Below are positions 38,090 to 46,070 of a stretch of 64,000 nucleotides of DNA, piece after piece. Positions within the stretch are counted from its first letter, which is position 1; every line of letters begins with the position of its first letter. The position numbers were made by a program, and so were the translations under genes. The notes beneath the pieces are model-generated. The model was not told the origin of the DNA, did no database searches, and saw only the letters and a program-made list of their open reading frames with translations. This DNA is from Paraflavitalea pollutisoli (GTDB taxonomy: Bacteria > Bacteroidota > Bacteroidia > Chitinophagales > Chitinophagaceae), in contig NZ_JARKMX010000014.1 of the NCBI RefSeq assembly GCF_029360705.1, positions 248,001 through 312,000 on the forward strand, given 5' to 3'.

Positions 38090-41000
38090 ATGAAAAGAGT
38101 TCTACTTATCCTTTTGCTGATTGCCGGGTTTGGCACTGCCCATGCGCAATGGAGCGATACTAAGAATCAATTTTATGATTCGCTGGATATGCCCGTGGTA
38201 CAAATGGCGAACGACCAAAAAAATCCGTTGATCGTTAAAAGCGAACCGGATGGCGGTTATGTGGTGATATGGGAAGATAACCGGGCCGGCAACACCGACA
38301 TCTATGCCCAGAAGTACGATAAGAACGGCCATCGCCTCTGGGCGGAAAATGGCATACCCGTCGCTACCGGAACTGACAATCAACTGTATTTCACCATTGC
38401 GAATACCCAGTCCAGCTACTACAGCTACCGAAATGTAGGCCATGCCGCAACCGACGCAGCCGGTGGTTTTTACATCGCCTTCACGACCTCCGATCATAAT
38501 GATGTATACGTGCAGCACATCAAAAACGACGGTAGCCGGGCGTTTGCCAACGAAGGGTATCCCGTGGCCGTTCATACGGCAGCCAACCAACCCTATTATG
38601 GGCAGCCGCAACTCATTGCCGACGGCAGGGGCGGTTTTTTTATCGGGTATTATGTAAGGAATCCATACAATGATGTGTATGTGTATTGCTACAAGGACGA
38701 GGGGGGCAACCTTCGACGCTATGGCGGCGGCATCATGAATCAATATGCCACCCAGGAGATCAGCGATGCCTACTGTGGAAAGCGGTATACGATCAATTAT
38801 ACCAATTCCGGCAACGCCAAATCCTTCGTTATTTTCTCCGACCTGCAAGACGGCTGTGGCGTCATCATGGCCCAATCGACCGGTTCAGAAAAAGTTTTTC
38901 CTGCTTATAACAGGCTGGCCCGGGTGAAAAAGAATTCGCATATAACCAAGGACATATGGGGAGAATCTCCCAGTGCGATCATCAATCCGGACGGTACTTC
39001 AGATCCTGTAACGCCGGAAAGACATGAATACTTTTATAAAAAAGACTCCGTGGTGAGGGTTTATTCTTTCAGTTCGCACTCCGAGAATGTGAGTTGTAAT
39101 ATCATCCTCAATTACCCCGTTCCACCCGGACAGGAGCCCGATATACGGCTGGTAAAATACGTCAATTACTACATAAGCAGTAATGGCTTTGCGGCGCTGA
39201 AAGCGCCTGTTTATGACATCGACAGAGTAATGGCTACCGTGCTGCCTACTGACGGTAATATCGATGCCATGCTGGTGACGTGGAATGAACGAAATTATAT
39301 TAATAATAAGATCACAGAATTTGTAACAAAAGGTTATTCGTTGGCACTGGAGAAATACGATAGTGTACCCTATCAATTGGCAACAGATACGCTGTATCCT
39401 AATTTCGTCTACAATCCCCTTCAGCCTGCCGGACTAAATAAACTCAACCAGGGACCAGGAGAAATAGACACCCTCATCGCCTCTCCTCGTGTCAACTATT
39501 TTTATGATTTTGCTTTTACCGGTTCAGGCAACAGGGCTTTCCTGGCTACGGCGCCATTACCTGTTTCAGGACATAGCACGCAGAGTAATGATTCCATTTT
39601 TTACCAGGAAATAAAGTTGAGCCGGGTAGCGGCTGATGCCTTTGAAGTAAAGATCAATACCGACCAACCCAAAGGGGTGGTGATCGGCACCGGTCAATCA
39701 ACCGGCAACAGCGTTTATAGCCCTACCCCTGGTATTGCCGGTGATGGCGCAGGCAATGCCGTTTTTTACTACGGTAAATCTCAAAGTACCATACAAGCAA
39801 GTCCTATAGGTGATCGCGGAAAGTTGTGGTGGGGTGCCTTTGGTACGCCGCTGAGCACGGGAAGATGGGACCGCAGTTGGACCAACCCCTCGGCCCCCGC
39901 TGTACTTATGAATACAGACGGTACAGGCGTGGCAGTTTGGTATGACGGCAGGAAAACCCCGGACGGCTACACGGGCTACAATATTTATATGCGGCATCTC
40001 GACAGCCTGCTGCGTCCAGCCTACCAGCCTCCCGCGCATACTTTGCGTTCCATCAGACCTGGCGTATCTGCCAGTACCACGGCCGATGCACAACTGATGG
40101 CAGGCTCCAGCCAGGCATGGACCGGCTTCCGCGGACTTTCGTATGACGCCTATTATTACGCGCCGCTGGTATCCATTAAAGATGACTATCCTTTAGGAAC
40201 CGTGAATGCCAGTGCCTATGATTATGTGGGCCCGATACGAACCACTGCAACTGGCAAGCCTTACCTGGATCGCAACTATACCATTAGCGTCACCAACCAT
40301 CCGGCCAATGCGGCCATCAGCGTACGGCTGATATTCACCAAAGAGCAGTTCGATGCCCTGAAAGCACGGGTTGCCTCCATCCAGGATCCGGGCGATCTGA
40401 TGGTGATGAAGCAACCTTCTGCTGGCACGGCACCTGCCTCATATACCATTTCTGCCAACGATCGGGGCATACAGCCTGTTGGCTGGGGAACCATTGAAAA
40501 TACGGAAGGAAATACGACCGTGATTGGCGGTTATTATATAGAAATCGTCATCGATGATTTCAGTAATTTCTTCATCATGGCAGCTGAAGCCACCCTGCCT
40601 GTTACCCTGCAATCCTTTACCGTCAATGCTGTCGACAACAAGTCGCTGTTGCAATGGATAACGGCTACGGAATCGAACAATGACCATTTTGTGATCGAGC
40701 GGTCGGGCGACGGTAGTGTGTTTACAAAGATCGGGCGTGTAACAGGTCATGGTACTACTACCATTCCCCAGCAGTACCAGTTTACCGATGGGGCGCCACT
40801 GGCCGGCAATAACTACTACCGCCTGGCACAGGTAGACCTCGATGGCCGTATCAATTATTCACCCATACGGTTGCTGTCATTCGGCGTGCAAACCCGTACG
40901 TTGCAGGTATCGCCCACCCCGGCCAACTCTACCCTGCAGATCCAGTTGCCGCAAGCGGCTGCCGGACAACACCCGATCGAACTGTACCATCTTTCCGGAC

Positions 41001-41125
41001 GGAAGGTATTGGTACAGACAGTACCGGCGGGCACTACGCAGTTGACAATGGACATCAGTACCCTGGTACCGGGGGTATATATTATGCGGTATCATGGAGA
41101 GACGAGGAAAGTGGTGAAGCAGTAG
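38090..41125 (+). CDS. T9SS-exported protein of unknown function
   Basis: With the start at 38090 (MKRVLLILLLIAGFGTAHAQ signal peptide) this protein has 1011 residues. The N-terminal half carries repeats of the type found in secreted Bacteroidota proteins that carry propeller-like D-N-R motifs (VIWEDNRAGNTDIYAQKYDK, then later WYDGRKTPDGYTGYNIYMR). A beta-sandwich follows, and the C-terminal 80 residues are a T9SS type A sorting signal (VSPTPANSTLQIQLP, LYHLSGRKVLVQTVPAG, GVYIMRYHGETRKVV), preceded by a fibronectin-like segment (LQWITATESNNDHFVIERS). It lies divergently from the TPR-kinase operon and is probably a surface or released protein. The first ATG at 38054 adds 12 residues and is less likely. 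Confidence 0.75.
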   Translation: MKRVLLILLLIAGFGTAHAQWSDTKNQFYDSLDMPVVQMANDQKNPLIVKSEPDGGYVVIWEDNRAGNTDIYAQKYDKNGHRLWAENGIPVATGTDNQLYFTIANTQSSYYSYRNVGHAATDAAGGFYIAFTTSDHNDVYVQHIKNDGSRAFANEGYPVAVHTAANQPYYGQPQLIADGRGGFFIGYYVRNPYNDVYVYCYKDEGGNLRRYGGGIMNQYATQEISDAYCGKRYTINYTNSGNAKSFVIFSDLQDGCGVIMAQSTGSEKVFPAYNRLARVKKNSHITKDIWGESPSAIINPDGTSDPVTPERHEYFYKKDSVVRVYSFSSHSENVSCNIILNYPVPPGQEPDIRLVKYVNYYISSNGFAALKAPVYDIDRVMATVLPTDGNIDAMLVTWNERNYINNKITEFVTKGYSLALEKYDSVPYQLATDTLYPNFVYNPLQPAGLNKLNQGPGEIDTLIASPRVNYFYDFAFTGSGNRAFLATAPLPVSGHSTQSNDSIFYQEIKLSRVAADAFEVKINTDQPKGVVIGTGQSTGNSVYSPTPGIAGDGAGNAVFYYGKSQSTIQASPIGDRGKLWWGAFGTPLSTGRWDRSWTNPSAPAVLMNTDGTGVAVWYDGRKTPDGYTGYNIYMRHLDSLLRPAYQPPAHTLRSIRPGVSASTTADAQLMAGSSQAWTGFRGLSYDAYYYAPLVSIKDDYPLGTVNASAYDYVGPIRTTATGKPYLDRNYTISVTNHPANAAISVRLIFTKEQFDALKARVASIQDPGDLMVMKQPSAGTAPASYTISANDRGIQPVGWGTIENTEGNTTVIGGYYIEIVIDDFSNFFIMAAEATLPVTLQSFTVNAVDNKSLLQWITATESNNDHFVIERSGDGSVFTKIGRVTGHGTTTIPQQYQFTDGAPLAGNNYYRLAQVDLDGRINYSPIRLLSFGVQTRTLQVSPTPANSTLQIQLPQAAAGQHPIELYHLSGRKVLVQTVPAGTTQLTMDISTLVPGVYIMRYHGETRKVVKQ

Positions 41126-41144
41126 ATGTGTATTAGCCATTTTT

Positions 41145-41179
41145 AACGAGCATCACCCGCTATGCGGGCGATGCTCGTT
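41145..41179. terminator. Strong hairpin between convergent genes
   Basis: A 16-base arm (AACGAGCATCACCCGC, 41145-41160) pairs with GCGGGCGATGCTCGTT (41164-41179) with a single mismatch and a TAT loop. It lies 20 bases after the T9SS gene and 30 bases before the stop of the convergent GH76 gene. The sequence after it is only weakly T-rich, so it may act as a bidirectional or Rho-assisted terminator. Confidence 0.65.
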
Positions 41180-41208
41180 GTTATTATGGTATAGACTGCC
41201 ATTGCCCG

Positions 41209-42810
41209 TTATTGCAGCAGCCATCTTTCATTGTCGCCATTGCTTTCCTTCCACAGTACACACCTGGTACCGTTGGCCGGATTGTTGGCTACCACATTCA
41301 GGCAGTTTAAAGGGGCACACCGCGGTTTCAACTTATAGTAGCCGTCATAATCGTATACCAGTTTCCACAATTGAGCACTACCACCACTCCAGGTGTAAAT
41401 TTGCGCTTCGGCATTATTAACAGCACTGGCACCGTTTACATCCAGCGCCGATCCGGTGGCATGCGTTGGTGTAAGCCGGTAATAGCCACGCCCCTGGCTA
41501 ACCAGTTGCCATCTTTGGTGGGCGCCTCCGTTGTAAGTCCATATATTCGTTTTCACGGAGTTGGCTGTTCCGGCTCCAATCACATCCAGGGCACTGGCTT
41601 CGTTAATTTTGGGAGTGATCCGGTAAGTAGTTCCGCTTGAAAATCCCGGTTGTGCTACCGGCGTTACATTGAGCATGATGACGGTACCGATACACTCCAG
41701 GCTGCGAGCCACGTTATCCACCGGCATATTCTGCGTCCAGTTATTCCAGGAAATGTTGAGATCAGTGCGGCGTCTGTTCCAGGCGGCGTCTGCATTTCTC
41801 CGCATCCAATCCCAATAGGTGCTCCATAGATTATTATCTCGTACAAACTCACCCATGCCCCGGGCAAATTCGGATTGCGAGGTACCATCCCGTTGTCCGC
41901 TGGTCATAATGCCATTGTTGGTTTGGGTGAGTACTACGTAGTCTACGGACCGTTTCGCATCGTCGTACACGGATGGCCGGCCCGTGATGCGGTGAAGCGC
42001 GCTGGCAGCACTGACAAAAGCACCTATATTGTACGTATTGGCAGCATTGCTCCGTACGCCATTGGCCTGTATGTTTTCATATACAGCCCCCGTACTTTGG
42101 TTGTACAAGGTCGCCCAGATCCAATCATAAATGGCGCTAGCTTTTGTCAGATAGACGGTTTCGCCTGTCGATTCGTAAATGTACAGCGCGAGAATCACGG
42201 CCGGGTTGTTACTCAGGCCCGACTTTTCGTTTTTGCGAATATCCCACCAGATACCTCCGCCCAGGGCATTGTCCCACCCGCGGTCATACACCCGGTTGAA
42301 GGCATATTTAGCCTGGTTTAAAAAAGTGGCATTACCGGTTATCTGATAGCCACGCACAAAGGCAATGCCTGCCCAGAGCAAGTCGTCGTTGTATTCGTTC
42401 CAATTCCAGTCATAGAGTCCGCCTGATCCTTGTTCATTTTGCAAAAAGGTATTTAATAAATTAGTGATCAAGGTTCGGTGGGCGGTACTCTTGGTTCTTA
42501 GATACACATCTTCCACCATTTGAATCTCCAGGGCCTGCCGCCAGAAATAGTCATCACTGCTGTTGCTGACCGATTCCTTATAGTACTGTGTGGAGCCTGA
42601 TGTGAACAGGAAAGTGTTGTTCAGGGCGGCAAAAGATTGATCGGCCAGTGGGTTCGCGATGGTTGCGAGCAGACCGGTTTCCTCCACCGGTGCTGGCTCC
42701 GGGCTGCTGTCCTTGAAGGCCGTTTTTTTACATCCGATGAATGTCGCCGTCGTAATTAGTAGTAATAAAATGCTGATTGCATTACTTGGTCTTAAGGAGT
42801 GTTTTTTCAT
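41209..42810 (-). CDS. GH76 alpha-1,6-mannanase-like lipoprotein with ricin-type lectin domain
   Basis: This 533-residue lipoprotein has a signal sequence (MKKHSLRPSNAISILLLLIT, ending in FIGC with Cys27). A GH76 (alpha/alpha)6 barrel covers about 60-390: VEDVYLRTKSTAHRTLITNL, DWNWNEYNDDLLWAGIAFVR with the paired aspartates Asp142-Asp143, and RVYDRGWDNALGGGIWWD. A C-terminal beta-trefoil ricin-B lectin domain (about 400-533) shows three Q/E-x-W repeats (HQRWQL, AQLWKL, NERWLL). GH76 enzymes cut alpha-1,6-mannan backbones, such as fungal or yeast mannan, and the lectin probably holds the substrate. It is far from the beta-mannan locus and may be part of a separate alpha-mannan activity. An upstream ATG at 43056 in frame adds 82 unlikely residues. 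Confidence 0.8.
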   Translation of the reverse strand: MKKHSLRPSNAISILLLLITTATFIGCKKTAFKDSSPEPAPVEETGLLATIANPLADQSFAALNNTFLFTSGSTQYYKESVSNSSDDYFWRQALEIQMVEDVYLRTKSTAHRTLITNLLNTFLQNEQGSGGLYDWNWNEYNDDLLWAGIAFVRGYQITGNATFLNQAKYAFNRVYDRGWDNALGGGIWWDIRKNEKSGLSNNPAVILALYIYESTGETVYLTKASAIYDWIWATLYNQSTGAVYENIQANGVRSNAANTYNIGAFVSAASALHRITGRPSVYDDAKRSVDYVVLTQTNNGIMTSGQRDGTSQSEFARGMGEFVRDNNLWSTYWDWMRRNADAAWNRRRTDLNISWNNWTQNMPVDNVARSLECIGTVIMLNVTPVAQPGFSSGTTYRITPKINEASALDVIGAGTANSVKTNIWTYNGGAHQRWQLVSQGRGYYRLTPTHATGSALDVNGASAVNNAEAQIYTWSGGSAQLWKLVYDYDGYYKLKPRCAPLNCLNVVANNPANGTRCVLWKESNGDNERWLLQ

Positions 42811-42961
42811 TCTTTTAAGGTTGAAATGATCACTGAATAGTTTCATCCAAGAATAAAAGCCTGGCAAGTCGTTAGTTGGGCAAGTTTTATCTATAGGTAA
42901 TCGCTGGTCTACGTATTCTAAGACGTGCCAACCTGGCACTACCGTTAGTCGGGGGGCGCAC

Positions 42962-43177
42962 TTACAAAAACTTATGTCTGCTTGACCGGGCGTAGGGAAG
43001 GAATTTGAAATCTTGCAGCCCTTGGTTTTTCGCCTCTTTAATCGCGATCTTTTCATCCGTAGCTTTGCTCACTCTGTTGCAGGCGGCAAGATAGGCGTCC
43101 ATCAATAAGATGATCTCTATCTATTCATTGAGGGTAAGCAATAGGGTTTTATCTACTTCAACAACAGAAATCGCCAT
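42962..43177 (-). pseudogene. Broken reading frame with one internal TAG
   Basis: From the ATG at 43177 a single frame stays open for 72 codons to TAA at 42964-42962, except for one TAG at codon 19. Before it is MAISVVEVDKTLLLTLNE; after it comes an amphipathic stretch (IEIILLMDAYLAACNRVSKA, TDEKIAIKEAKNQGLQDF). A TGG-to-TAG change would explain the break. I do not recognise the family. The gap from 42811 to 43446 otherwise holds no gene; it is AT-rich from about 43180 onward. Confidence 0.3.
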
Positions 43178-43446
43178 AATACTATCGGGAGTGTTCTTTG
43201 CAATTGTTTACTTTACGTTCTCTCCGACCCAGGGTGATAAATCCCTGTTTTTGTAAAACCGTGCTTTGGGTTTAGAAGGCCAATACCATCAAATTTCATT
43301 GTAATAAAAGCCCCAGGTAAACAGTAAATCAGAACGTATTAAAACACATTGCAGAATCAGGATGCAAAAACATACAACTATAATAATCAATACTTTAGAT
43401 AATGTTTTTTGCTCAATAGAGCGACTTAAAGTATCTTGTATTTTGT

Positions 43447-43977
43447 ATGGTCGCATTTTTCCAGAAAATAACAGATGTACTCAATGAATCGAATATACCC
43501 TATATGCTTTCCGGGAGTGTAGCAATGAGTATTTACATAATACCCAGAGCAACAAGGGACTTTGATTTTGTTATTCATCTTGAACCGAAAAATATAGATC
43601 TATTTATTGAGCATTTCAAAGATGGCTATTATTGTGACAAAGAAGCCATTCAGGATGCAGTAAAAAGGCGAAGCATATTCAATATTATTGATCATGCATC
43701 TGGCTTTAAAGCTGATTTTGTGGTTTTAAAAGATGAGGCTTTCCGACAGGAAGAGTTTAGTAGAAGAAAAAAAGTTGATTTTTTTGATAAAGCGATTTAT
43801 GTGGTCTCTCCGGAAGATCTACTTATTTCTAAAGTAATATGGATACAGGAATACCAATCAGCCCAGCAGGTGGAAGACATCAAAAATCTTGCTACCATTG
43901 AAAATATGGATTGGCCATATATTAAGAAATGGACTAGTAAATTGAATTTGAAGACATTTGATTTATTAACCTTATGA
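43447..43977 (+). CDS. Nucleotidyltransferase-fold protein (DUF6036/AbiEii-like)
   Basis: This 176-residue protein carries the minimal nucleotidyltransferase pattern: MLSGSVAMSIY (Gly23-Ser24), ATRDFDFVIHL (Asp38 and Asp40) and FKADFVVLKD with the third acidic residue Asp90. This set of metal-binding acidic residues fits the MNT/AbiEii group, often found as one half of toxin-antitoxin or phage-defence pairs. The 3' end overlaps the next gene by four bases (ATGA), so the two are translated together. Base composition is AT-rich (many AAA, TTT and ATA codons) compared with the GC-rich neighbours, a sign of transfer. No partner HEPN toxin is seen; the neighbour is a 61-residue protein. Fold assignment is fairly good; role is inference. 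Confidence 0.75.
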   Translation: MVAFFQKITDVLNESNIPYMLSGSVAMSIYIIPRATRDFDFVIHLEPKNIDLFIEHFKDGYYCDKEAIQDAVKRRSIFNIIDHASGFKADFVVLKDEAFRQEEFSRRKKVDFFDKAIYVVSPEDLLISKVIWIQEYQSAQQVEDIKNLATIENMDWPYIKKWTSKLNLKTFDLLTL

Positions 43978-44159
43978 ATGACACACCACAACATATAAAA
44001 GAGTTGCAATTAAAAATATGGCTATCGAAGTCTCCCGCAGAGAGACTTAAACAGTTTATGGAAGATAATGCCTCCTTATTTCAATTTTGGAAGGCTGCAA
44101 AAAAAGCAGATGAAAAAGCACCCGATTCGCGCTCGGTCATCAATGGCAATGATGGTTAA
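43974..44159 (+). CDS. Small partner protein of the nucleotidyltransferase
   Basis: This is a 61-residue charged, soluble protein (LQLKIWLSKSPAERLKQFME, then LFQFWKAAKKADEKA) with likely helices and no known family. Its ATG overlaps the stop of the nucleotidyltransferase gene by four bases, a strong sign of translational coupling. The tight coupling and size resemble the small component of two-gene toxin-antitoxin or defence modules. No DNA-binding or RNase motif is visible. Confidence 0.6.
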   Translation: MNDTPQHIKELQLKIWLSKSPAERLKQFMEDNASLFQFWKAAKKADEKAPDSRSVINGNDG

Positions 44160-44220
44160 TATTATTATTCGTAAGTCGCCATCGGAATTCCAGGACTACA
44201 TCGTGCGCTGATCGAGCTTA

Positions 44221-44463
44221 TCCCACCTATTACTCAAGCAACTACGCTTCGACTACGTCCATGCTGTTTTGTGTTTCCGTCCGCTTACCCGAGCAAGCTG
44301 GATTATCTACACTGATCCGGTTGCCCTCCCTATTACTCAAGTTACCTTTCCAGATTGCATAGGGCGGTTATTATTTCAGTCCGCGTTCCTAAGCGAGCTC
44401 AGGATGCTACTGTAAACAGAAAACCCGCAGCAGTCGCTGCGGGTTTGTGTTGGTCGGGACGAA
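44221..44463. repeat. Two partial copies of a tRNA-Pro-downstream repeat
   Basis: Bases 44221-44300 (with GTTTTGTGTTTCCGTCCGCT) and 44328-44463 (starting CTATTACTCAAG) both resemble the block 58732-58872, which lies directly downstream of tRNA-Pro. The second copy includes the same hairpin and ends in TCGGGACGA (44455-44463), equal to the last nine bases of tRNA-Pro including its discriminator. The rest of a tRNA is absent here. This is a diverged duplication, roughly 75-80% alike by eye. Confidence 0.6.
44421..44446. terminator. Hairpin in the repeat, terminator-like
   Basis: AAACCCGCAGC (44421-44431) pairs perfectly with GCTGCGGGTTT (44436-44446) around an AGTC loop. A near-identical hairpin follows the tRNA-Pro at 58832-58855, where it acts on the minus strand. 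Here it no longer has an intact tRNA upstream. Confidence 0.55.
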
Positions 44464-44474
44464 GAACCAATTGA

Positions 44475-44585
44475 CTATCGTTTGAACTTGTGTTCTATGT
44501 CTCTTGCGAATGCCTTTCTTTCTTTTAGTAAATGCTTTCTCATAAACCCATTGCCTACGCTGTTGAGCCAGGCCGAAACATTGGC
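44475..44585 (-). pseudogene. Possible 3' fragment of a lost gene
   Basis: A stop-to-stop frame of 36 residues reads ANVSAWLNSVGNGFMRKHLL followed by KERKAFARDIEHKFKR and TAG. The composition looks protein-like, but no upstream part of a gene is present: the preceding stop is 18 bases after the DUF5694-like gene. It lies just inside the truncated tRNA-like sequence and may be a relic of the same rearrangement. The family is not recognised. Confidence 0.25.
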
Positions 44586-44602
44586 TTATTTATTCGGTAC
44601 AA

Positions 44603-45652
44603 CTAAAACTCGTTTATATTTCTTACCCGAACCTGCGGCATAGTGCGGAAAATATCCTGCATGTATTTTCTATGATTGGCACCAGCCATCACCACTATTC
44701 GCCTAACGCCCGCTTTACGGGCACGGTTTACTACATTGTCGCACATGCCTTTGTTTCGCATGAGCCACCAATGGATCTTCGACAGCATTACTTCTTTGGG
44801 GAAGTTTTGCATGTCATACATGTCGGGCAAATAGAAATCACCCGATGCCGAGATGGCTGCCGCCTCATCCGTATTCAGCCACTCGGTCACCCTTTTCGAA
44901 TACCGTTCAATAGAATCATATTTGGCATAACCGTTGTTGATCCTGGTAAGATGGGACTTTAATTCGTTTTTAAATGCCTGATTTGTATCCTTGCGGAATA
45001 CAGCAAATTTAGTGTCAAACGCGGCCCAGGAGGCGCCCCAATTCAAGTCATAATCCTGGCAATCCATGGAGAGCAGTTCCCTGATGCCCAATTGTTGCAT
45101 CAAGGGAAACGCGATCACGGCATATTCCGAGGTTTTTAACCGCTTCATGCTTCTTCCTGTCGTATCCAGCTTGGGACTCAGTAAACTATCGACATATCTT
45201 TCGAGTGAAGTATTGGGCGCTCGCTGCAGGTAGTCGAATACTTTCCAGAACTGATAATGCCCGTTCGCGACATCCTGGTTTAGGTAATAGGCGTGGGAAA
45301 GATCAGCTTTAATATAATAATTGGCAGTATCCAACAGGGCTCTTTTCTTCAAGCTGTCTATCCTCCCCGCCAGTAGCGCTTGGGGAATGTGGCGGTTTTT
45401 CTCCAGGGTTTGCAGTCTTTTGACGTTATCCGCTTTACACCAGTAGTCCATCACCAGCCTTTCGTCTTCGCTGCTGAGAAATTCTCCAAAAAAGGCAGTA
45501 GGACGGAAATCTCGAATTTTTCGATGAATGCCGGAGAAATCCTGCGCAGGATAGCCGCTGTAGTTGTGGGAAACACCTATCAACATAATATCCAACTGTT
45601 GGGCAATCACACTGCCTGGCATAAAACAAAGAAGAAAGATGATCCATTTCAT
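44603..45652 (-). CDS. DUF5694/TraB-like secreted protein
   Basis: This 349-residue protein has a signal peptide (MKWIIFLLCFMPGSVIAQ). The start of the mature protein (LDIMLIGVSHNYSGYPAQDF, RDFRPTAFFGEFLSSEDERL) and the end (GVRRIVVMAGANHRKYMQDI) resemble the DUF5694 and TraB/TIKI-like superfamily, in which a GxxH motif near the N-terminus and GxxHR near the C-terminus may form a metal site. Proteins of this type are often secreted in Bacteroidota, with unknown substrates. It has no operon partner: the gene upstream is divergent and the relic downstream is not functional. The family call is tentative. Confidence 0.6.
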   Translation of the reverse strand: MKWIIFLLCFMPGSVIAQQLDIMLIGVSHNYSGYPAQDFSGIHRKIRDFRPTAFFGEFLSSEDERLVMDYWCKADNVKRLQTLEKNRHIPQALLAGRIDSLKKRALLDTANYYIKADLSHAYYLNQDVANGHYQFWKVFDYLQRAPNTSLERYVDSLLSPKLDTTGRSMKRLKTSEYAVIAFPLMQQLGIRELLSMDCQDYDLNWGASWAAFDTKFAVFRKDTNQAFKNELKSHLTRINNGYAKYDSIERYSKRVTEWLNTDEAAAISASGDFYLPDMYDMQNFPKEVMLSKIHWWLMRNKGMCDNVVNRARKAGVRRIVVMAGANHRKYMQDIFRTMPQVRVRNINEF

Positions 45653-46070
45653 ATTGACGGATTGTATGAAACCGCTCGCTGCGGTGTAGCTTTTGATCCG
45701 CTAAGATATTGATAATACGGATCAGAACATGTTGCAAAAAATCATGTAGTTTTCATGCTACTCGAAACGGCTGGATTGCCTGGGGTCATCCAGGTGATGG
45801 TACATGTCCGTTACCACGGGCATCTATATCTATTTTTTTGCTCATACAAGATTGGAACAAAAAGACAAAAGATGGAATAATGCGCTTCGTCAAGGTTAGG
45901 TATTTTTCCATTGCAATAGAAACTGCCTATTGCCTATATAAGTACCAAACGATTGCAGGCAGTACTCAATAATCGGAATAAAAGCAGCGTCTTCTGCGAG
46001 ACGCGAGGTCTTTTGCCCCTTGTTTGATGTATACCTGTTTAAGCTTTTTATAAACCAAGACAACGCCATT
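45653..46070. other. Intergenic region before the second utilisation locus
   Basis: There is no convincing gene in these 418 bases; a plus-strand frame at 45709-45972 has no family and poor composition. A hairpin with GCGTCT/AGACGC arms lies at 45987-46004. No exact TAnnTTTG box is seen, so the promoter of the NHL-susCD-GH43 unit may be activator-dependent or use another sigma factor. Confidence 0.4.

Noticed and set aside
42811-43056. 82-residue N-terminal extension of the GH76 protein
   Set aside because: The lipoprotein signal sequence begins exactly at the ATG at 42810, and the extension overlaps a different relic frame.
44221-44463. Second tRNA-Pro gene
   Set aside because: Only the last nine bases of the tRNA are present; no acceptor 5' strand, D-arm or anticodon arm.
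45709-45972. 87-codon frame before the second locus
   Set aside because: Cys/Arg-rich composition, no family, no promoter; treated as intergenic.
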